DNA of 64,000 nt. Source: a virus. Positions 8,403 to 16,283 of this stretch are shown here, in pieces. Within the stretch, counting starts at the first letter, position 1; every line of letters starts with the position of its first letter. A program made the translations under genes and the position numbers. The notes below the pieces were generated by a model. It did no database searches. It was not told the DNA's origin and saw nothing but the letters and a program-made list of their open reading frames with translations. Where the stretch lies: positions 1 through 64,000 of IMG/VR virus record IMGVR_UViG_3300027969_000055. One strand, written 5' to 3'.

Positions 8403-8415
8403 GGGCCGCTGCCCA

Positions 8416-8425
8416 AATAAATAAC
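8416..8425 (+). promoter_or_regulatory. Second, tandem late promoter
   Basis: AATAAATAAC lies 23 bases after the first copy. Predicted start near 8429, 16 bases before the MoxR ATG, the usual leader length here. Confidence 0.55.
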
Positions 8426-8444
8426 TAAAAAATATACGCAAGTA

Positions 8445-10007
8445 ATGAGTAGAATTATTAAATCATATCCAGAGTTTTTGGCTGAAAACTTGAACCAAAA
8501 CGAAGGTCTTAGGGATATTGCAAAAAAAGCAGTTGGCTCAATTAAAAAATTCTTTGGAAATGGTGCAAACTATTTAAGTGCATTGGCTGCCCAAATTAGT
8601 GGAAAGCAGTCAAATGATGGTGCGGATGGTACAATTCCATATGGTGTAACAATATATCCAGCAGCCTCTGATTTACAAAAAGTTGGAGCAGATACTAGCT
8701 ATTCCCCAGAAGAAATTGATGAAAATTTAGTAGATGAAGAAGCGGTTCCGTTGGAAGCTGGCGAAAGCATTGGCGGAGTTAGAAATGTTGACTATGACGG
8801 TTTAATGAGAATTGTTAAACGAATTGCAAACAATCCAGATAAAGGAGAAGAAGCACCACTCATGATTTGGGGAGCTCCAGGTATTGGTAAAACTGCAATT
8901 GTTAAACAGGTTCAAAAAATGCTAGGAGGTAGAATGATTGATGTTCAATTAACTACTTATGCACCAGAAGATTTCTTTTTACCAGTAGTTGATCCAGCAA
9001 CTAATGATAATATAATGAGCCGTAGAGCTTCAAGGGTTCCACAAAAATGGTTACCTGTATATAACGAAAGCGAAGGTGAAGAAGGAAATGCAAAAGCAAA
9101 TGGTCCAGATGGAATGGGCGGAATGATATTTATGGATGAGTTATCTAGAGCGTCTGAAGCAATTAGAAATATTGCCCTAAAATTTGTATTAGACAGAGAA
9201 TTAGATGGAGGTTGGAAATTAGGAAGCAAATGGACAATATTTGCAGCATCTAACCGTCAAGAAGATGATTTAACAAATTCTCAAGATTTTGGTACTGCCT
9301 TAGGTAACCGTTTTCAACAAGTAAACTATGTTCCTGATACTAAAACTTATGGAAAATATGCATCAGCCCAAACTGACTCAAGCGGAGTTAATACATTTGA
9401 TCCACTTATTATATCGTTCTTACAATGGTCTAAAGGTAAAGAATTTTTTCATAAAATGGATTCAAGAGCAGTTGCATTTCCTAGTCCAAGATCTTGGGAA
9501 AAGGCTGCAATTGCTTGGAAAAATTTAAAGAAAGAAGCAGAGGCCGAAGGTTATCAATTAACTGATAAAATGATTGAAGATGAAGCTCTAGCACCAAATG
9601 TTGGAACTGAGGCAGCTACTGCATTTATTGCATACTATCTGTTATCTAAGAAAATTGACCTAAAGAATCTTTATAAAGTTTATACTGAGCCAGATAATGC
9701 ACCACTTCCATCAAAAACAAGAAATGATGATTATGAATTGGACGTTGCATATATTCTAGCTTCAGCAGTTGCATATGAGCACAGAGGTAAAAAATTAACC
9801 AATACTGAAATTGAAAATGTAGCTAAATACGCAATTCGAATTAATAATCCAACGGTTGCAATGCAGATAATGGGTGCACTAATTGAAATTCACCCATACT
9901 TAAAGACTGCTGGTACTCCAGAATTTGAAGTGTATCGTATTGCAATGAGACCGTTTTTAGCAGCATATCCAGGTTCAGCAAAGGATATTCAAAATTTAGA
10001 AAACTAA
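8445..10007 (+). CDS. MoxR-family AAA+ ATPase with capsid-targeting-like N-terminus
   Basis: A 520-residue ATPase. Residues 1-14 (S-Y-P-E-F-L-A-E at 7-14) look like a capsid-targeting peptide with an L-A-E site. Residues 15-115 look disordered and acidic. The AAA module has Walker A G-A-P-G-I-G-K-T (143-150), Walker B M-I-F-M-D-E (227-232) and a sensor-1-like A-A-S-N. MoxR ATPases work with von Willebrand A (VWA) partner proteins as chaperone or metal-insertion systems. Here the next two genes encode a metallopeptidase-like protein and a VWA protein, 1 and 4 bases apart. Late expression and the leader peptide suggest it is carried in the virion (inference). Confidence 0.8.
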   Translation: MSRIIKSYPEFLAENLNQNEGLRDIAKKAVGSIKKFFGNGANYLSALAAQISGKQSNDGADGTIPYGVTIYPAASDLQKVGADTSYSPEEIDENLVDEEAVPLEAGESIGGVRNVDYDGLMRIVKRIANNPDKGEEAPLMIWGAPGIGKTAIVKQVQKMLGGRMIDVQLTTYAPEDFFLPVVDPATNDNIMSRRASRVPQKWLPVYNESEGEEGNAKANGPDGMGGMIFMDELSRASEAIRNIALKFVLDRELDGGWKLGSKWTIFAASNRQEDDLTNSQDFGTALGNRFQQVNYVPDTKTYGKYASAQTDSSGVNTFDPLIISFLQWSKGKEFFHKMDSRAVAFPSPRSWEKAAIAWKNLKKEAEAEGYQLTDKMIEDEALAPNVGTEAATAFIAYYLLSKKIDLKNLYKVYTEPDNAPLPSKTRNDDYELDVAYILASAVAYEHRGKKLTNTEIENVAKYAIRINNPTVAMQIMGALIEIHPYLKTAGTPEFEVYRIAMRPFLAAYPGSAKDIQNLEN

Positions 10008-10008
10008 A

Positions 10009-10773
10009 ATGAAGCAATTATTGGATTGGAATGAATATCATAAGTATGCAGATTTTACAAAGTCTGACTTGATACTTGAGGCAGAGGAATCTGATCCAGT
10101 ATTAAAGAAGGTAAAAATAAAAGTAGACTATGCAATTAGAAAAGTTGCAATTAATTATAAATTCTTTGCCGATCTTACTTATAAATTAAGAATTATCTAT
10201 ACTAGACAGGTTAAAACAGCTGCAGTTGATGGAACAAATATGTTTATTAATCCAGAATTTTTTGAACCCTTAACCGAAGATCAAATTGTATTTATTGTAT
10301 GCCATGAAGTTATGCACTGTGCACTATTTCATTTTGCACGTATTCAAGGTAGAGACGGATATCGTTGGAATATTGCTGGTGACTATGAAATAAACTGGTT
10401 ACTGTCGAAAGATGGAATTCTATCGTATGACGAGATTAAGAATACTTTACGAGGTATGATTGAAAAATCCTATGCTGGTAAAAATGCTGAGCAGTTATAC
10501 GAAGATCCAGAAATGATAATGCCTCCAAAGGAAGAAGATGCAGAACAGGACACTACGCCTGGTGGTCCAGAAGACGGTGATCCTCCTCCGGGCGGTGGAG
10601 GCGGTGGAGGTAAAAAACCCAAAGAGGGCTTATTTCCTGGCAATATTATATACGACAAATCTAGCGGATCTTATGGTAAAGTTAATTCAATTGATAAAAC
10701 CACTGGTGAAGTTGATTTTTCACCATTAAGTAAACAAGAAGCTGAAATTGAATTGAAAAAACTTAAAGCTTAA
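10009..10773 (+). CDS. DUF2201-type metallopeptidase-like domain protein, putative packaged
   Basis: A 254-residue protein. Residues 99-103 are H-E-V-M-H, a zinc-metallopeptidase HExxH motif, followed by W-N-I-A-G-D-Y-E-I-N, which supplies the Asp typical of the DUF2201 N-terminal domain. Residues 1-25 (L-D-W-N-E-Y-H, ending I-L-E-A) match the packaging-type leader of the gene at 3367. A Pro/Gly-rich linker near residues 185-205 precedes a small beta domain. In bacteria DUF2201 joins this domain to a VWA domain in one chain and sits beside a MoxR gene. Here the VWA part is a separate gene. Substrate unknown. Confidence 0.7.
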   Translation: MKQLLDWNEYHKYADFTKSDLILEAEESDPVLKKVKIKVDYAIRKVAINYKFFADLTYKLRIIYTRQVKTAAVDGTNMFINPEFFEPLTEDQIVFIVCHEVMHCALFHFARIQGRDGYRWNIAGDYEINWLLSKDGILSYDEIKNTLRGMIEKSYAGKNAEQLYEDPEMIMPPKEEDAEQDTTPGGPEDGDPPPGGGGGGGKKPKEGLFPGNIIYDKSSGSYGKVNSIDKTTGEVDFSPLSKQEAEIELKKLKA

Positions 10774-10777
10774 TAAT

Positions 10778-11917
10778 ATGAAAACAAACTTATCTAATAT
10801 AGTTAAATTAGTAAATCCTAATGGTGCAAAAGGCGGAGGCAAAGGAGAAAGTGGAGAAGAGTCAACTGATAAGGGTATTGAAACTAAGACCTTAGAGAAA
10901 CCTGAAGAATTAGGCGGAGGTACTGGAGGAGAAGAAGAGGAAGAAGGAGAAGAGGGCCAAAAAGGAGAAGGTTCTGGAAAAGGTAAAGGTAAACCAGGAA
11001 AAGAAAAAGGAATGGGCTCAGGCGAAGGCTCATCTGAAGGAGATGGACCGATGGTAGACACAGATGATATTAATAATATTGACTCAAATAAGACGACTGT
11101 TGTTCGAAATGATGTACGGACAGGAAAGAGTCAAGGTAAAGTAGTTGGAAGAGGAACTGGCGAAGTTATTTCACCAGCTGAAGGTAGCCGTATTGCTAAA
11201 TCAGAAGGATATGATGAGCGCAGTCCACGCACGGAAGAGGAATGGAAGAAGGATGCAAGAACCTCTGCTCAAACAAATCTTACTAAACGAACCAAAAAAA
11301 GCGGTAGCGGAGAAGGAGCAATATATCAAAGAATTATGGAGCTTACTGATCCAATTGTAGATTGGAGAGCTGAATTACGCCGATTTATAGGTAAGCTTGC
11401 AAGTTCATCAGATTTTAAATTTCCAGCAAGAAGATCAATTGGGTCAGGCGATTACCGATATGGTATTAAATCCAAAAATAATGCTCTGGAAAATGGAGTA
11501 GTTGCAATTGACGTAAGCGGATCAATTGCCTCAGCTTTCCCAGAACTATTAGCTGAAGTAGTTGGAATTGCAAGCGCAAAGAAAATAAAGGAAATATCAG
11601 TTTTACCATGGAATGATAGAGTAGTTACTCCTGTAATATTTAAGAATTTTAAAAAACCAACGCCAGTTGATTTTGAAAAGGTTTCAACGGGTGGAGGGTC
11701 AAACGGAATGCCAGATGTTATGCGCTGGATTCAGAATAATGTAAAAGATCGCCCAGAATTTGTAGTTATCATAACTGATGGATATATTCCAACTCTACCG
11801 ACTGCTCCTAAATGGGGTAGGAAAACTATTTGGCTAATATTTGATAATAGCTCATTTGATGTACCGGCAGGTTGGGGTCAAGTTATTCACGCAAAAGGCG
11901 ATGACCGCTATAAATAA
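10778..11917 (+). CDS. VWA-domain protein, partner of MoxR ATPase
   Basis: A 379-residue protein. The first ~110 residues are Gly/Glu/Lys-rich low complexity. The C-terminal VWA-like domain has a complete MIDAS: D-V-S-G-S at 245-249, T-G-G-G-S at 304-308 and T-D-G at 333-335. It corresponds to the C-terminal domain of DUF2201 proteins. VWA partners of MoxR bind clients through a metal ion. It has no capsid-targeting-like leader, unlike its two upstream partners. It ends Tyr-Lys-stop with an overlapping late-promoter motif. Confidence 0.75.
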   Translation: MKTNLSNIVKLVNPNGAKGGGKGESGEESTDKGIETKTLEKPEELGGGTGGEEEEEGEEGQKGEGSGKGKGKPGKEKGMGSGEGSSEGDGPMVDTDDINNIDSNKTTVVRNDVRTGKSQGKVVGRGTGEVISPAEGSRIAKSEGYDERSPRTEEEWKKDARTSAQTNLTKRTKKSGSGEGAIYQRIMELTDPIVDWRAELRRFIGKLASSSDFKFPARRSIGSGDYRYGIKSKNNALENGVVAIDVSGSIASAFPELLAEVVGIASAKKIKEISVLPWNDRVVTPVIFKNFKKPTPVDFEKVSTGGGSNGMPDVMRWIQNNVKDRPEFVVIITDGYIPTLPTAPKWGRKTIWLIFDNSSFDVPAGWGQVIHAKGDDRYK

Positions 11918-11918
11918 A
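11909..11918 (+). promoter_or_regulatory. T4-type late promoter
   Basis: TATAAATAAA overlaps the VWA stop codon. Predicted start near 11922, giving an unusually long 127-base leader before the gene at 12049. Confidence 0.6.
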
Positions 11919-11950
11919 AACTTTTTAGCTAATCTTAGTTAAATAATACT

Positions 11951-12008
11951 GGAAACATAGAGCCTCGCTCTGTTTGTCTCGGGTTTACGAGCCCTTGAGT
12001 AATCAATA
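11951..12008 (+). other. Structured leader RNA candidate
   Basis: Within the 131-base gap, AAAC-(AT)-AGAG pairs with CTCTGTTT around the loop CCTCG. A second short stem, CTCG/CGAG, follows (about 11979-11992). The rest of the gap shows nothing else. Function unknown; it could be a regulatory leader for the zinc-ribbon virion protein. Confidence 0.4.
11959..11969 (+). repeat. Inverted repeat, left copy
   Basis: AGAGCCTCGCT is the exact reverse complement of AGCGAGGCTCT at 12811-12821. The two copies flank the gene at 12049. Confidence 0.6.
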
Positions 12009-12048
12009 GAAGGTTACAATGAGATAAGCATAAAATAACATAACTCTT

Positions 12049-12798
12049 ATGTACCAACAAAACATCACAACTAGTGGGTCTACTGCAGTTTACACAAGCT
12101 TTAGTAATCCACAACCATCTGCAACAATCACAAAAGGCAGAGGACGACTAAAAACCTACGGGTCAAATGTCTATTTAAAAGACGGTTCAAATTTCGAAAT
12201 TGAACTCTACAATCCAAAAACAACATCAGTATTAGCAAAAATCTGGATCAATGGTCAAGTAATATCGGCGGCCGGCGGTATTGTGCTAAGGCCGGGCCAA
12301 CGGGTCTTTCTTGAAAGATTCATTGATGTTACTAAAAAATTCAAGTTTACAACGTATGAGGTTGATGACTCTAGCCAAACCAAATTAGCAATTGCTAATA
12401 ATGGTAAGATTGAAGTTCTGTTCTATGATGAGTATGTTTCAAACACATCTTCAGTAATGCTTTACGGTCATACTATTACAACAAATTACTATAATCGACC
12501 TAGCACTTTAACTGTTGGCGGAAGCGCTGGAACTATTAATTGCAGCTCAAGTCTATCATCTAATTCAATTGAGACAGGTATTGTTGAAAAAGGTGGAAAT
12601 TCTAAACAGCGATTTTCTAATACCTATGGTAATTTTAACTCATGGACTTGTTCAACAAGTGTCTGGCAAATTCTACCAGAAAGTAAAAAACCCGTTGAAA
12701 TGGGAGAAATTCGCTCTTATTGCACCGGCTGTGGAACCCGCCATAAAAAAGCAACTTGGAAATTCTGCCCTAATTGCGGAATTCCAGTAACTGAATAA
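12049..12798 (+). CDS. Putative virion structural protein with C-terminal zinc ribbon
   Basis: A 249-residue protein. The central beta-rich region (V-Y-L-K-D-G-S-N-F-E-I-E-L-Y-N-P, then L-R-P-G-Q-R-V-F-L-E-R) resembles a family I recall from virion proteins of large phages. Residues 218-246 hold C-T-G-C and C-P-N-C, a zinc ribbon. The gene is flanked by an 11-bp inverted repeat and has an unusually long structured leader. The structural role is inferred from family memory and late-promoter context. Confidence 0.55.
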   Translation: MYQQNITTSGSTAVYTSFSNPQPSATITKGRGRLKTYGSNVYLKDGSNFEIELYNPKTTSVLAKIWINGQVISAAGGIVLRPGQRVFLERFIDVTKKFKFTTYEVDDSSQTKLAIANNGKIEVLFYDEYVSNTSSVMLYGHTITTNYYNRPSTLTVGGSAGTINCSSSLSSNSIETGIVEKGGNSKQRFSNTYGNFNSWTCSTSVWQILPESKKPVEMGEIRSYCTGCGTRHKKATWKFCPNCGIPVTE

Positions 12799-12810
12799 CA
12801 ATTAGTCCTA

Positions 12811-12821
12811 AGCGAGGCTCT
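12811..12821 (+). repeat. Inverted repeat, right copy
   Basis: AGCGAGGCTCT is the exact reverse complement of 11959-11969. The following bases (ATTTGTTCC...TTTGCAAG) also loosely repeat the sequence after the left copy in direct orientation. Confidence 0.6.
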
Positions 12822-12839
12822 ATTTGTTCCAGTTTGCAA

Positions 12840-12849
12840 GATAAATAAA
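12840..12849 (+). promoter_or_regulatory. T4-type late promoter
   Basis: GATAAATAAA, predicted start near 12853, 15 bases before the ATG at 12868. Confidence 0.6.
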
Positions 12850-12867
12850 CTCAAATTATTTAATAAA

Positions 12868-13137
12868 ATGGAAACAAGTCACAGTAAAATTTTAAGCTTT
12901 GAAGAGTTTACTCAATCAAATAGCAATCCGGAAATGGGAATTGAACCAACAATGCAAGATTCACCAGAAATGGCAGAATTACCATTAGGTAATGATAATG
13001 AACCAGCACCAGCGGAAGCTCCTGAAACTGGAGATACTGATCATGCTCTTTCTACTAATATGATGGCCGATACTGAGCCTAATATGGAAGTTGAACCAAG
13101 TGAAAAAGAAGCTGGCGCAGAAGACGCTACTCTTTAA
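12868..13137 (+). CDS. Acidic low-complexity protein, putative head protein
   Basis: An 89-residue protein. The N-terminus S-K-I-L-S-F-E-E-F-T resembles the capsid-targeting motif but lacks a clear [L/I/V]-x-E site. The rest is Glu/Pro/Met-rich and probably disordered, with repeated P-E-M. It has its own late promoter. Function unknown. Confidence 0.55.
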   Translation: METSHSKILSFEEFTQSNSNPEMGIEPTMQDSPEMAELPLGNDNEPAPAEAPETGDTDHALSTNMMADTEPNMEVEPSEKEAGAEDATL

Positions 13138-13161
13138 TTAAAAAAAGCAAGTTCACGCATA

Positions 13162-13557
13162 ATGAGTACTCCCAGAAATCGAGGCACGCAAGAGGTTGAT
13201 TCAATGATGAATGATATTCTTGATGCCTTAGACATTATTAAAGCCAAGTTGCCAAATGGTGAACTTAAAGTAATACAAGAAAGGATCGAAAATATTGAAT
13301 CGTCTCAGGGCGATATGAAAGAAGATCTACGCAATATCCGAAAGCAGTTGCTTGATCCAGAAGATGGAATCATTGTTCGAGTAAATAAAAACACTGAATT
13401 TCGTAAACGAAAAGAAGAAGATGCTCGAGATTGGGCTAAAATATTGGAAGAACATAGAGAGATAATGTCATGGAAAAGTACAGTAACCAAATTACTTTGG
13501 ATTATTGTTACTGCGGTTGTCGGTATAGCGGTTGGTTTAATATTTAGATCAGCATAA
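13162..13557 (+). CDS. Coiled-coil protein with C-terminal membrane anchor (holin-like?)
   Basis: A 131-residue protein. Residues 35-105 are charged and heptad-like, predicting a coiled coil. Residues 108-128 (L-L-W-I-I-V-T-A-V-V-G-I-A-V-G-L-I-F) form one transmembrane helix ending almost at the C-terminus. The arrangement resembles XhlA-type small phage membrane proteins linked to lysis. A holin-related role is only a possibility. A terminator follows. Confidence 0.5.
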   Translation: MSTPRNRGTQEVDSMMNDILDALDIIKAKLPNGELKVIQERIENIESSQGDMKEDLRNIRKQLLDPEDGIIVRVNKNTEFRKRKEEDARDWAKILEEHREIMSWKSTVTKLLWIIVTAVVGIAVGLIFRSA

Positions 13558-13581
13558 AGATTCTTCATTTTTTTTTTTTTG

Positions 13582-13610
13582 AAAAGTCCCAATTAGTTGG
13601 GACTTTTTTT
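13582..13610 (+). terminator. Rho-independent terminator
   Basis: AAAAGTCCCAA (13582-13592) and TTGGGACTTTT form an 11-bp stem with a TTAG loop and T-run. A separate run of 13 T bases lies just before it at 13568-13580. Confidence 0.88.
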
Positions 13611-13618
13611 GTTTTATG

Positions 13619-13628
13619 TAGTATAATA
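13619..13628 (+). promoter_or_regulatory. TAGTATAATA promoter motif (early/middle class)
   Basis: TAGTATAATA directly follows a terminator and lies 26 bases before the ATG at 13654, the same spacing as at 6497. It opens the run of small accessory genes from 13.6 to 17 kb. Confidence 0.65.
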
Positions 13629-13653
13629 ATAACTATTAAACAAAAATATAATT

Positions 13654-13920
13654 ATGGCAACATTCGAAGTAGACGTAGACGTTTCTGATATTTTATATCA
13701 ATTATCGGATCGTGAAAAGAAAACAATGTACGAAGAGTTAAAACATGAGCTTGAAGAGGAAACCTCTGTATCAATTGAGGATCTGTTTGATAATGGAACC
13801 ACCTACATGGAAAGGGAAATAGGTCAAGCTCTAGCAAAATTATGGGAGTCTCGTAATATGCTTACAAACTCGCAACGTGCCCGTATTATTGAAATGACGA
13901 CTGAAAGTTTTGTTGAGTAA
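13654..13920 (+). CDS. Small protein, unknown
   Basis: An 88-residue acidic, helical protein starting M-A-T-F-E-V-D-V-D-V, with a charged segment E-E-L-K-H-E-L-E-E-E near the middle. It is first in a chain of small genes behind a TAGTATAATA promoter and overlaps the next start by one base. No family was recognised. Confidence 0.6.
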   Translation: MATFEVDVDVSDILYQLSDREKKTMYEELKHELEEETSVSIEDLFDNGTTYMEREIGQALAKLWESRNMLTNSQRARIIEMTTESFVE

Positions 13921-14147
13921 TGAAAGGTCCAGTACTTCATCATATTAAATCAGTCTTTAGTCAAGAATCAAGTACCAATCCAGAAGATTGGGAAGAACTT
14001 CATGTTGAAATGACGTTTAATCCTGGAGCACAAGCTGGGTTCTTTACACTTAAAACAAAACAATGGGCAGTTGACTCAGTTGAGGACTTCGCTAAAATAT
14101 TTGAATCAATGCAAAAAATGGCAAACGAACATGAAACACTACTTTAA
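13920..14147 (+). CDS. Small protein, unknown
   Basis: A 75-residue protein starting at TAATG inside the previous stop. It contains a short beta region around W-E-E-L-H-V-E-M-T-F-N-P and a C-terminal helix. It overlaps the lipoprotein gene by 17 bases. No family was recognised. Confidence 0.55.
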   Translation: MKGPVLHHIKSVFSQESSTNPEDWEELHVEMTFNPGAQAGFFTLKTKQWAVDSVEDFAKIFESMQKMANEHETLL

Positions 14148-14388
14148 AATATTAATATTGCTGACAATGGTCAGCAGCTGTAATCAACCAACGGTTGACA
14201 CGATTACATTTGAAAAGCACATTGCCGTTAAGGTATTTAAACAGGCTCCAATCGGCGTACATGAATATCTTTCTCCCAAATATTATGCAATTCTGGAAAA
14301 TGGAGATACTGTGCCAGTTGGTGCTAAAATTCAAATAGGCGATACTATTACTTACAAATATATTAAATATGATAGAGCTTCGAATTAG
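14131..14388 (+). CDS. Small predicted lipoprotein
   Basis: An 85-residue protein. The start at 14131 is preferred over an in-frame ATG at 14071 because it gives a classic lipoprotein signal: M-K-H-Y-F-K, then I-L-I-L-L-T-M and lipobox V-S-S-C at residues 14-17. After lipidation about 69 residues would face the periplasm or cell surface. Phage lipoproteins such as T5 Llp block the receptor against superinfection, and a similar role is possible but not shown. The next gene in the chain overlaps its end by 20 bases. Confidence 0.65.
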   Translation: MKHYFKILILLTMVSSCNQPTVDTITFEKHIAVKVFKQAPIGVHEYLSPKYYAILENGDTVPVGAKIQIGDTITYKYIKYDRASN

Positions 14389-14578
14389 TGAGGATTCTAT
14401 ATATAGAGATGCAATCAAAGAGAGAGCACTACACTATCTTGAGAATTATCAAGGGCTGGATGTAGTGAAGTATTTAGAATTTCATGGAACTGGCCTAATC
14501 CTATCAGATATGGTACGTTTACATGGAGTCAAACATGTAGTTAATCATTTGACTATTATAATTAACGAATTAAATTAA
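14369..14578 (+). CDS. Small protein, unknown
   Basis: A 69-residue protein that overlaps the lipoprotein gene by 20 bases. It looks helical, with a hydrophobic C-terminus (H-L-T-I-I-I-N-E-L). No family was recognised. Confidence 0.5.
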   Translation: MIELRISEDSIYRDAIKERALHYLENYQGLDVVKYLEFHGTGLILSDMVRLHGVKHVVNHLTIIINELN

Positions 14579-14584
14579 AAAACA

Positions 14585-14902
14585 ATGAAAAATATAATTT
14601 TTATACTAGCGATTGTATTATCAAATACAGTAAACGCTCAAACCAAGTTCGCTGACCATGCTCAGCCGACTTTTACAAAAGATACTCTATATCTTTTATG
14701 TGATGATCCTATGTCAATTCAAACTTATAAAATTTGGCTACACGATCCAACTTGGAAAGGAGTCAACCCAGTAATAAATTGGGTAGATCCAAAACAGATG
14801 AAATTAATTAAAGTTATGTATGCTGCTAATTGTAAACGTAAAGACGAACCTATTTTAAATAATTTTATACTTATTAATACAAACGGATATGGCAGCAACT
14901 AG
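14585..14902 (+). CDS. Small secreted protein
   Basis: A 105-residue protein with an N-terminal signal peptide: M-K-N, a hydrophobic core I-I-F-I-L-A-I-V-L and a likely signal peptidase I site after N-A-Q or V-N-A near residue 19. Two cysteines in the mature part (C-D-D near 39 and C-K near 80) could form a disulfide. It lies two genes after the lipoprotein, so the pair may act together at the envelope. Confidence 0.6.
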   Translation: MKNIIFILAIVLSNTVNAQTKFADHAQPTFTKDTLYLLCDDPMSIQTYKIWLHDPTWKGVNPVINWVDPKQMKLIKVMYAANCKRKDEPILNNFILINTNGYGSN

Positions 14903-15137
14903 TAAACATTACGGAGACGTAGCACTTTGGATTGAAAAGGTAATTGACTCATGCGAGACCAAGGAACAAGACAGAGCCGCTAGAAATCTAATTAACCAAT
15001 TTATGATAGTCTATCATAATTTAGAATTTGTGGTATTAAACAAATTAACTCGTGACCTCAGTATGAGGCTTGATGATAGAACAATGGATCGATTAGAAAA
15101 TAGATTAATTTCACTAAAACATGCCACTACTAATTAA
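14889..15137 (+). CDS. Small protein, unknown
   Basis: An 82-residue, largely helical protein that overlaps both neighbours by about 15 bases. It contains a charged R-L-D-D-R-T-M-D-R-L-E segment near the C-terminus. No family was recognised. Confidence 0.5.
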   Translation: MAATSKHYGDVALWIEKVIDSCETKEQDRAARNLINQFMIVYHNLEFVVLNKLTRDLSMRLDDRTMDRLENRLISLKHATTN

Positions 15138-15459
15138 GCTACACGAAGACGGCCGAGAAGAGGTCAAAGAACAGGGAGCTCGAGTTGAAGCCATTGCCTG
15201 GAATGAGGACCGAACCTATAAAGAAGTTGTCGGTAGTGAGCCAGTGATTGGCTGTTCAGTACTGGTCGGCTCAGTTACAGCACGCTCATACTCAAATCAA
15301 GATTATTGGCTTACAACTAAAGTAACTGAAATACTTGAAAAACAGCTAGATTCAGCAGGTCACATAGACTTTGTAAAGTTTAGGACTGAAAAGTCAGTAT
15401 ATGTACTGGTTGGAGATCTGGCAGAATGGAAAAAATATAAAAATAATACCTCTAAATAA
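15121..15459 (+). CDS. Small protein, unknown
   Basis: A 112-residue protein with mixed alpha/beta character. The central segment G-C-S-V-L-V-G-S-V-T-A-R-S-Y-S looks like paired strands. It overlaps the preceding gene by 17 bases. No family was recognised. Confidence 0.5.
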   Translation: MPLLIKLHEDGREEVKEQGARVEAIAWNEDRTYKEVVGSEPVIGCSVLVGSVTARSYSNQDYWLTTKVTEILEKQLDSAGHIDFVKFRTEKSVYVLVGDLAEWKKYKNNTSK

Positions 15460-15460
15460 T

Positions 15461-15712
15461 ATGAACACTGAAAAACAAGTAAGCGACATTACCCATGGAA
15501 TTGCAGCAGTTACCAAAGATGAAAAGGATGGATCAATTTTTGTTTACCATTTTTGCGGCTATTTTGAAGAACCTAGTTTAGCTGATTTTGAATCATTAAG
15601 AAAAGAATTAGAAACTGATCCTGAATTTGGATTGGTTGGAATGGATTTTGACTTAATTGCTGCAACTGAAGACATGATAAATCACGTGAAGAATGAAAGT
15701 AATATTTCTTGA
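15461..15712 (+). CDS. Small protein, unknown
   Basis: An 83-residue acidic protein. The ATG at 15461, one base after the preceding stop, is preferred over an upstream in-frame ATG. It contains I-F-V-Y-H-F-C-G-Y-F followed by a helical acidic region. It overlaps the HAD gene by 20 bases. No family was recognised. Confidence 0.5.
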   Translation: MNTEKQVSDITHGIAAVTKDEKDGSIFVYHFCGYFEEPSLADFESLRKELETDPEFGLVGMDFDLIAATEDMINHVKNESNIS

Positions 15713-16283
15713 TCATGATGGCGTTATTTGCTTAGCAACTGAATGGGGTGGTCGATATAAAAAGAGGGCATTAGCTAAAGGTATAAAATCAGCTGACGAA
15801 ACTCCAAATATGCCAGTAGAATATCGATTTGATAATTTTAATCAAAAGGCGGTTGATATTCTTAATGAGATCATTGCAGAAACTGGTGCTGAGATTGTAG
15901 TGAGTTCTGATTGGACTCGTTGGGCAACAGTAGAAGAAATGGGAGAATATTATGAGACTAAAGGTATTTGTAAAAAACCAATTGCATTTACTCCAACATT
16001 AAGTAAGTGTACCTGGTATAATGAATCAGTATTTGTATGGTCACCAAAATGGGATCTTGAACAAACTAGAGCAGTTGAGATTAGACAATATTTAGTGGAT
16101 CATCCAGAGATTACTCATTGGGTTGCAGTTGACGATCTTAATATGGGAGCTCCATACACTGACCCAACTTGGGGAGATAGCGATAGAGAATGGGGCCTTA
16201 AAAATTTCGTATTAACTCCAAAATCTAGAGAAGGTATTAAACAGTCTGGAATTAAAGAAAAAATCTTAAATTTTTTATTATGA
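15693..16283 (+). CDS. HAD-like hydrolase (Swiss Army Knife-type HAD domain)
   Basis: A 196-residue HAD-superfamily protein. Motif I is F-L-D-H-D-G-V (residues 5-11), motif II is V-V-S-S-D-W near 70 and a D-D-L-N near 148 supplies the motif IV acid pair. The phrase T-G-A-E-I-V-V-S-S-D-W is typical of the HAD domain of 'Swiss Army Knife' RNA repair proteins. Phosphatase activity on nucleotides or nucleic acid ends is likely, and the substrate is unknown. It overlaps the next small gene by ATGA. Confidence 0.7.
   Translation: MKVIFLDHDGVICLATEWGGRYKKRALAKGIKSADETPNMPVEYRFDNFNQKAVDILNEIIAETGAEIVVSSDWTRWATVEEMGEYYETKGICKKPIAFTPTLSKCTWYNESVFVWSPKWDLEQTRAVEIRQYLVDHPEITHWVAVDDLNMGAPYTDPTWGDSDREWGLKNFVLTPKSREGIKQSGIKEKILNFLL

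Noticed and set aside
10726-11061. Minus-strand Pro/Ser-rich frame
   Set aside because: It is antisense to the Gly/Glu/Lys-rich start of the VWA gene, with no promoter or partner.
13568-13580. Run of 13 T bases
   Set aside because: Likely a simple homopolymer next to a terminator; sequencing error in its length is possible, so no function is claimed.
15693-16283. HAD protein as the missing GmhB phosphatase of the heptose cassette
   Set aside because: Its motifs fit the Swiss Army Knife HAD type better and it lies 4 kb from the cassette.
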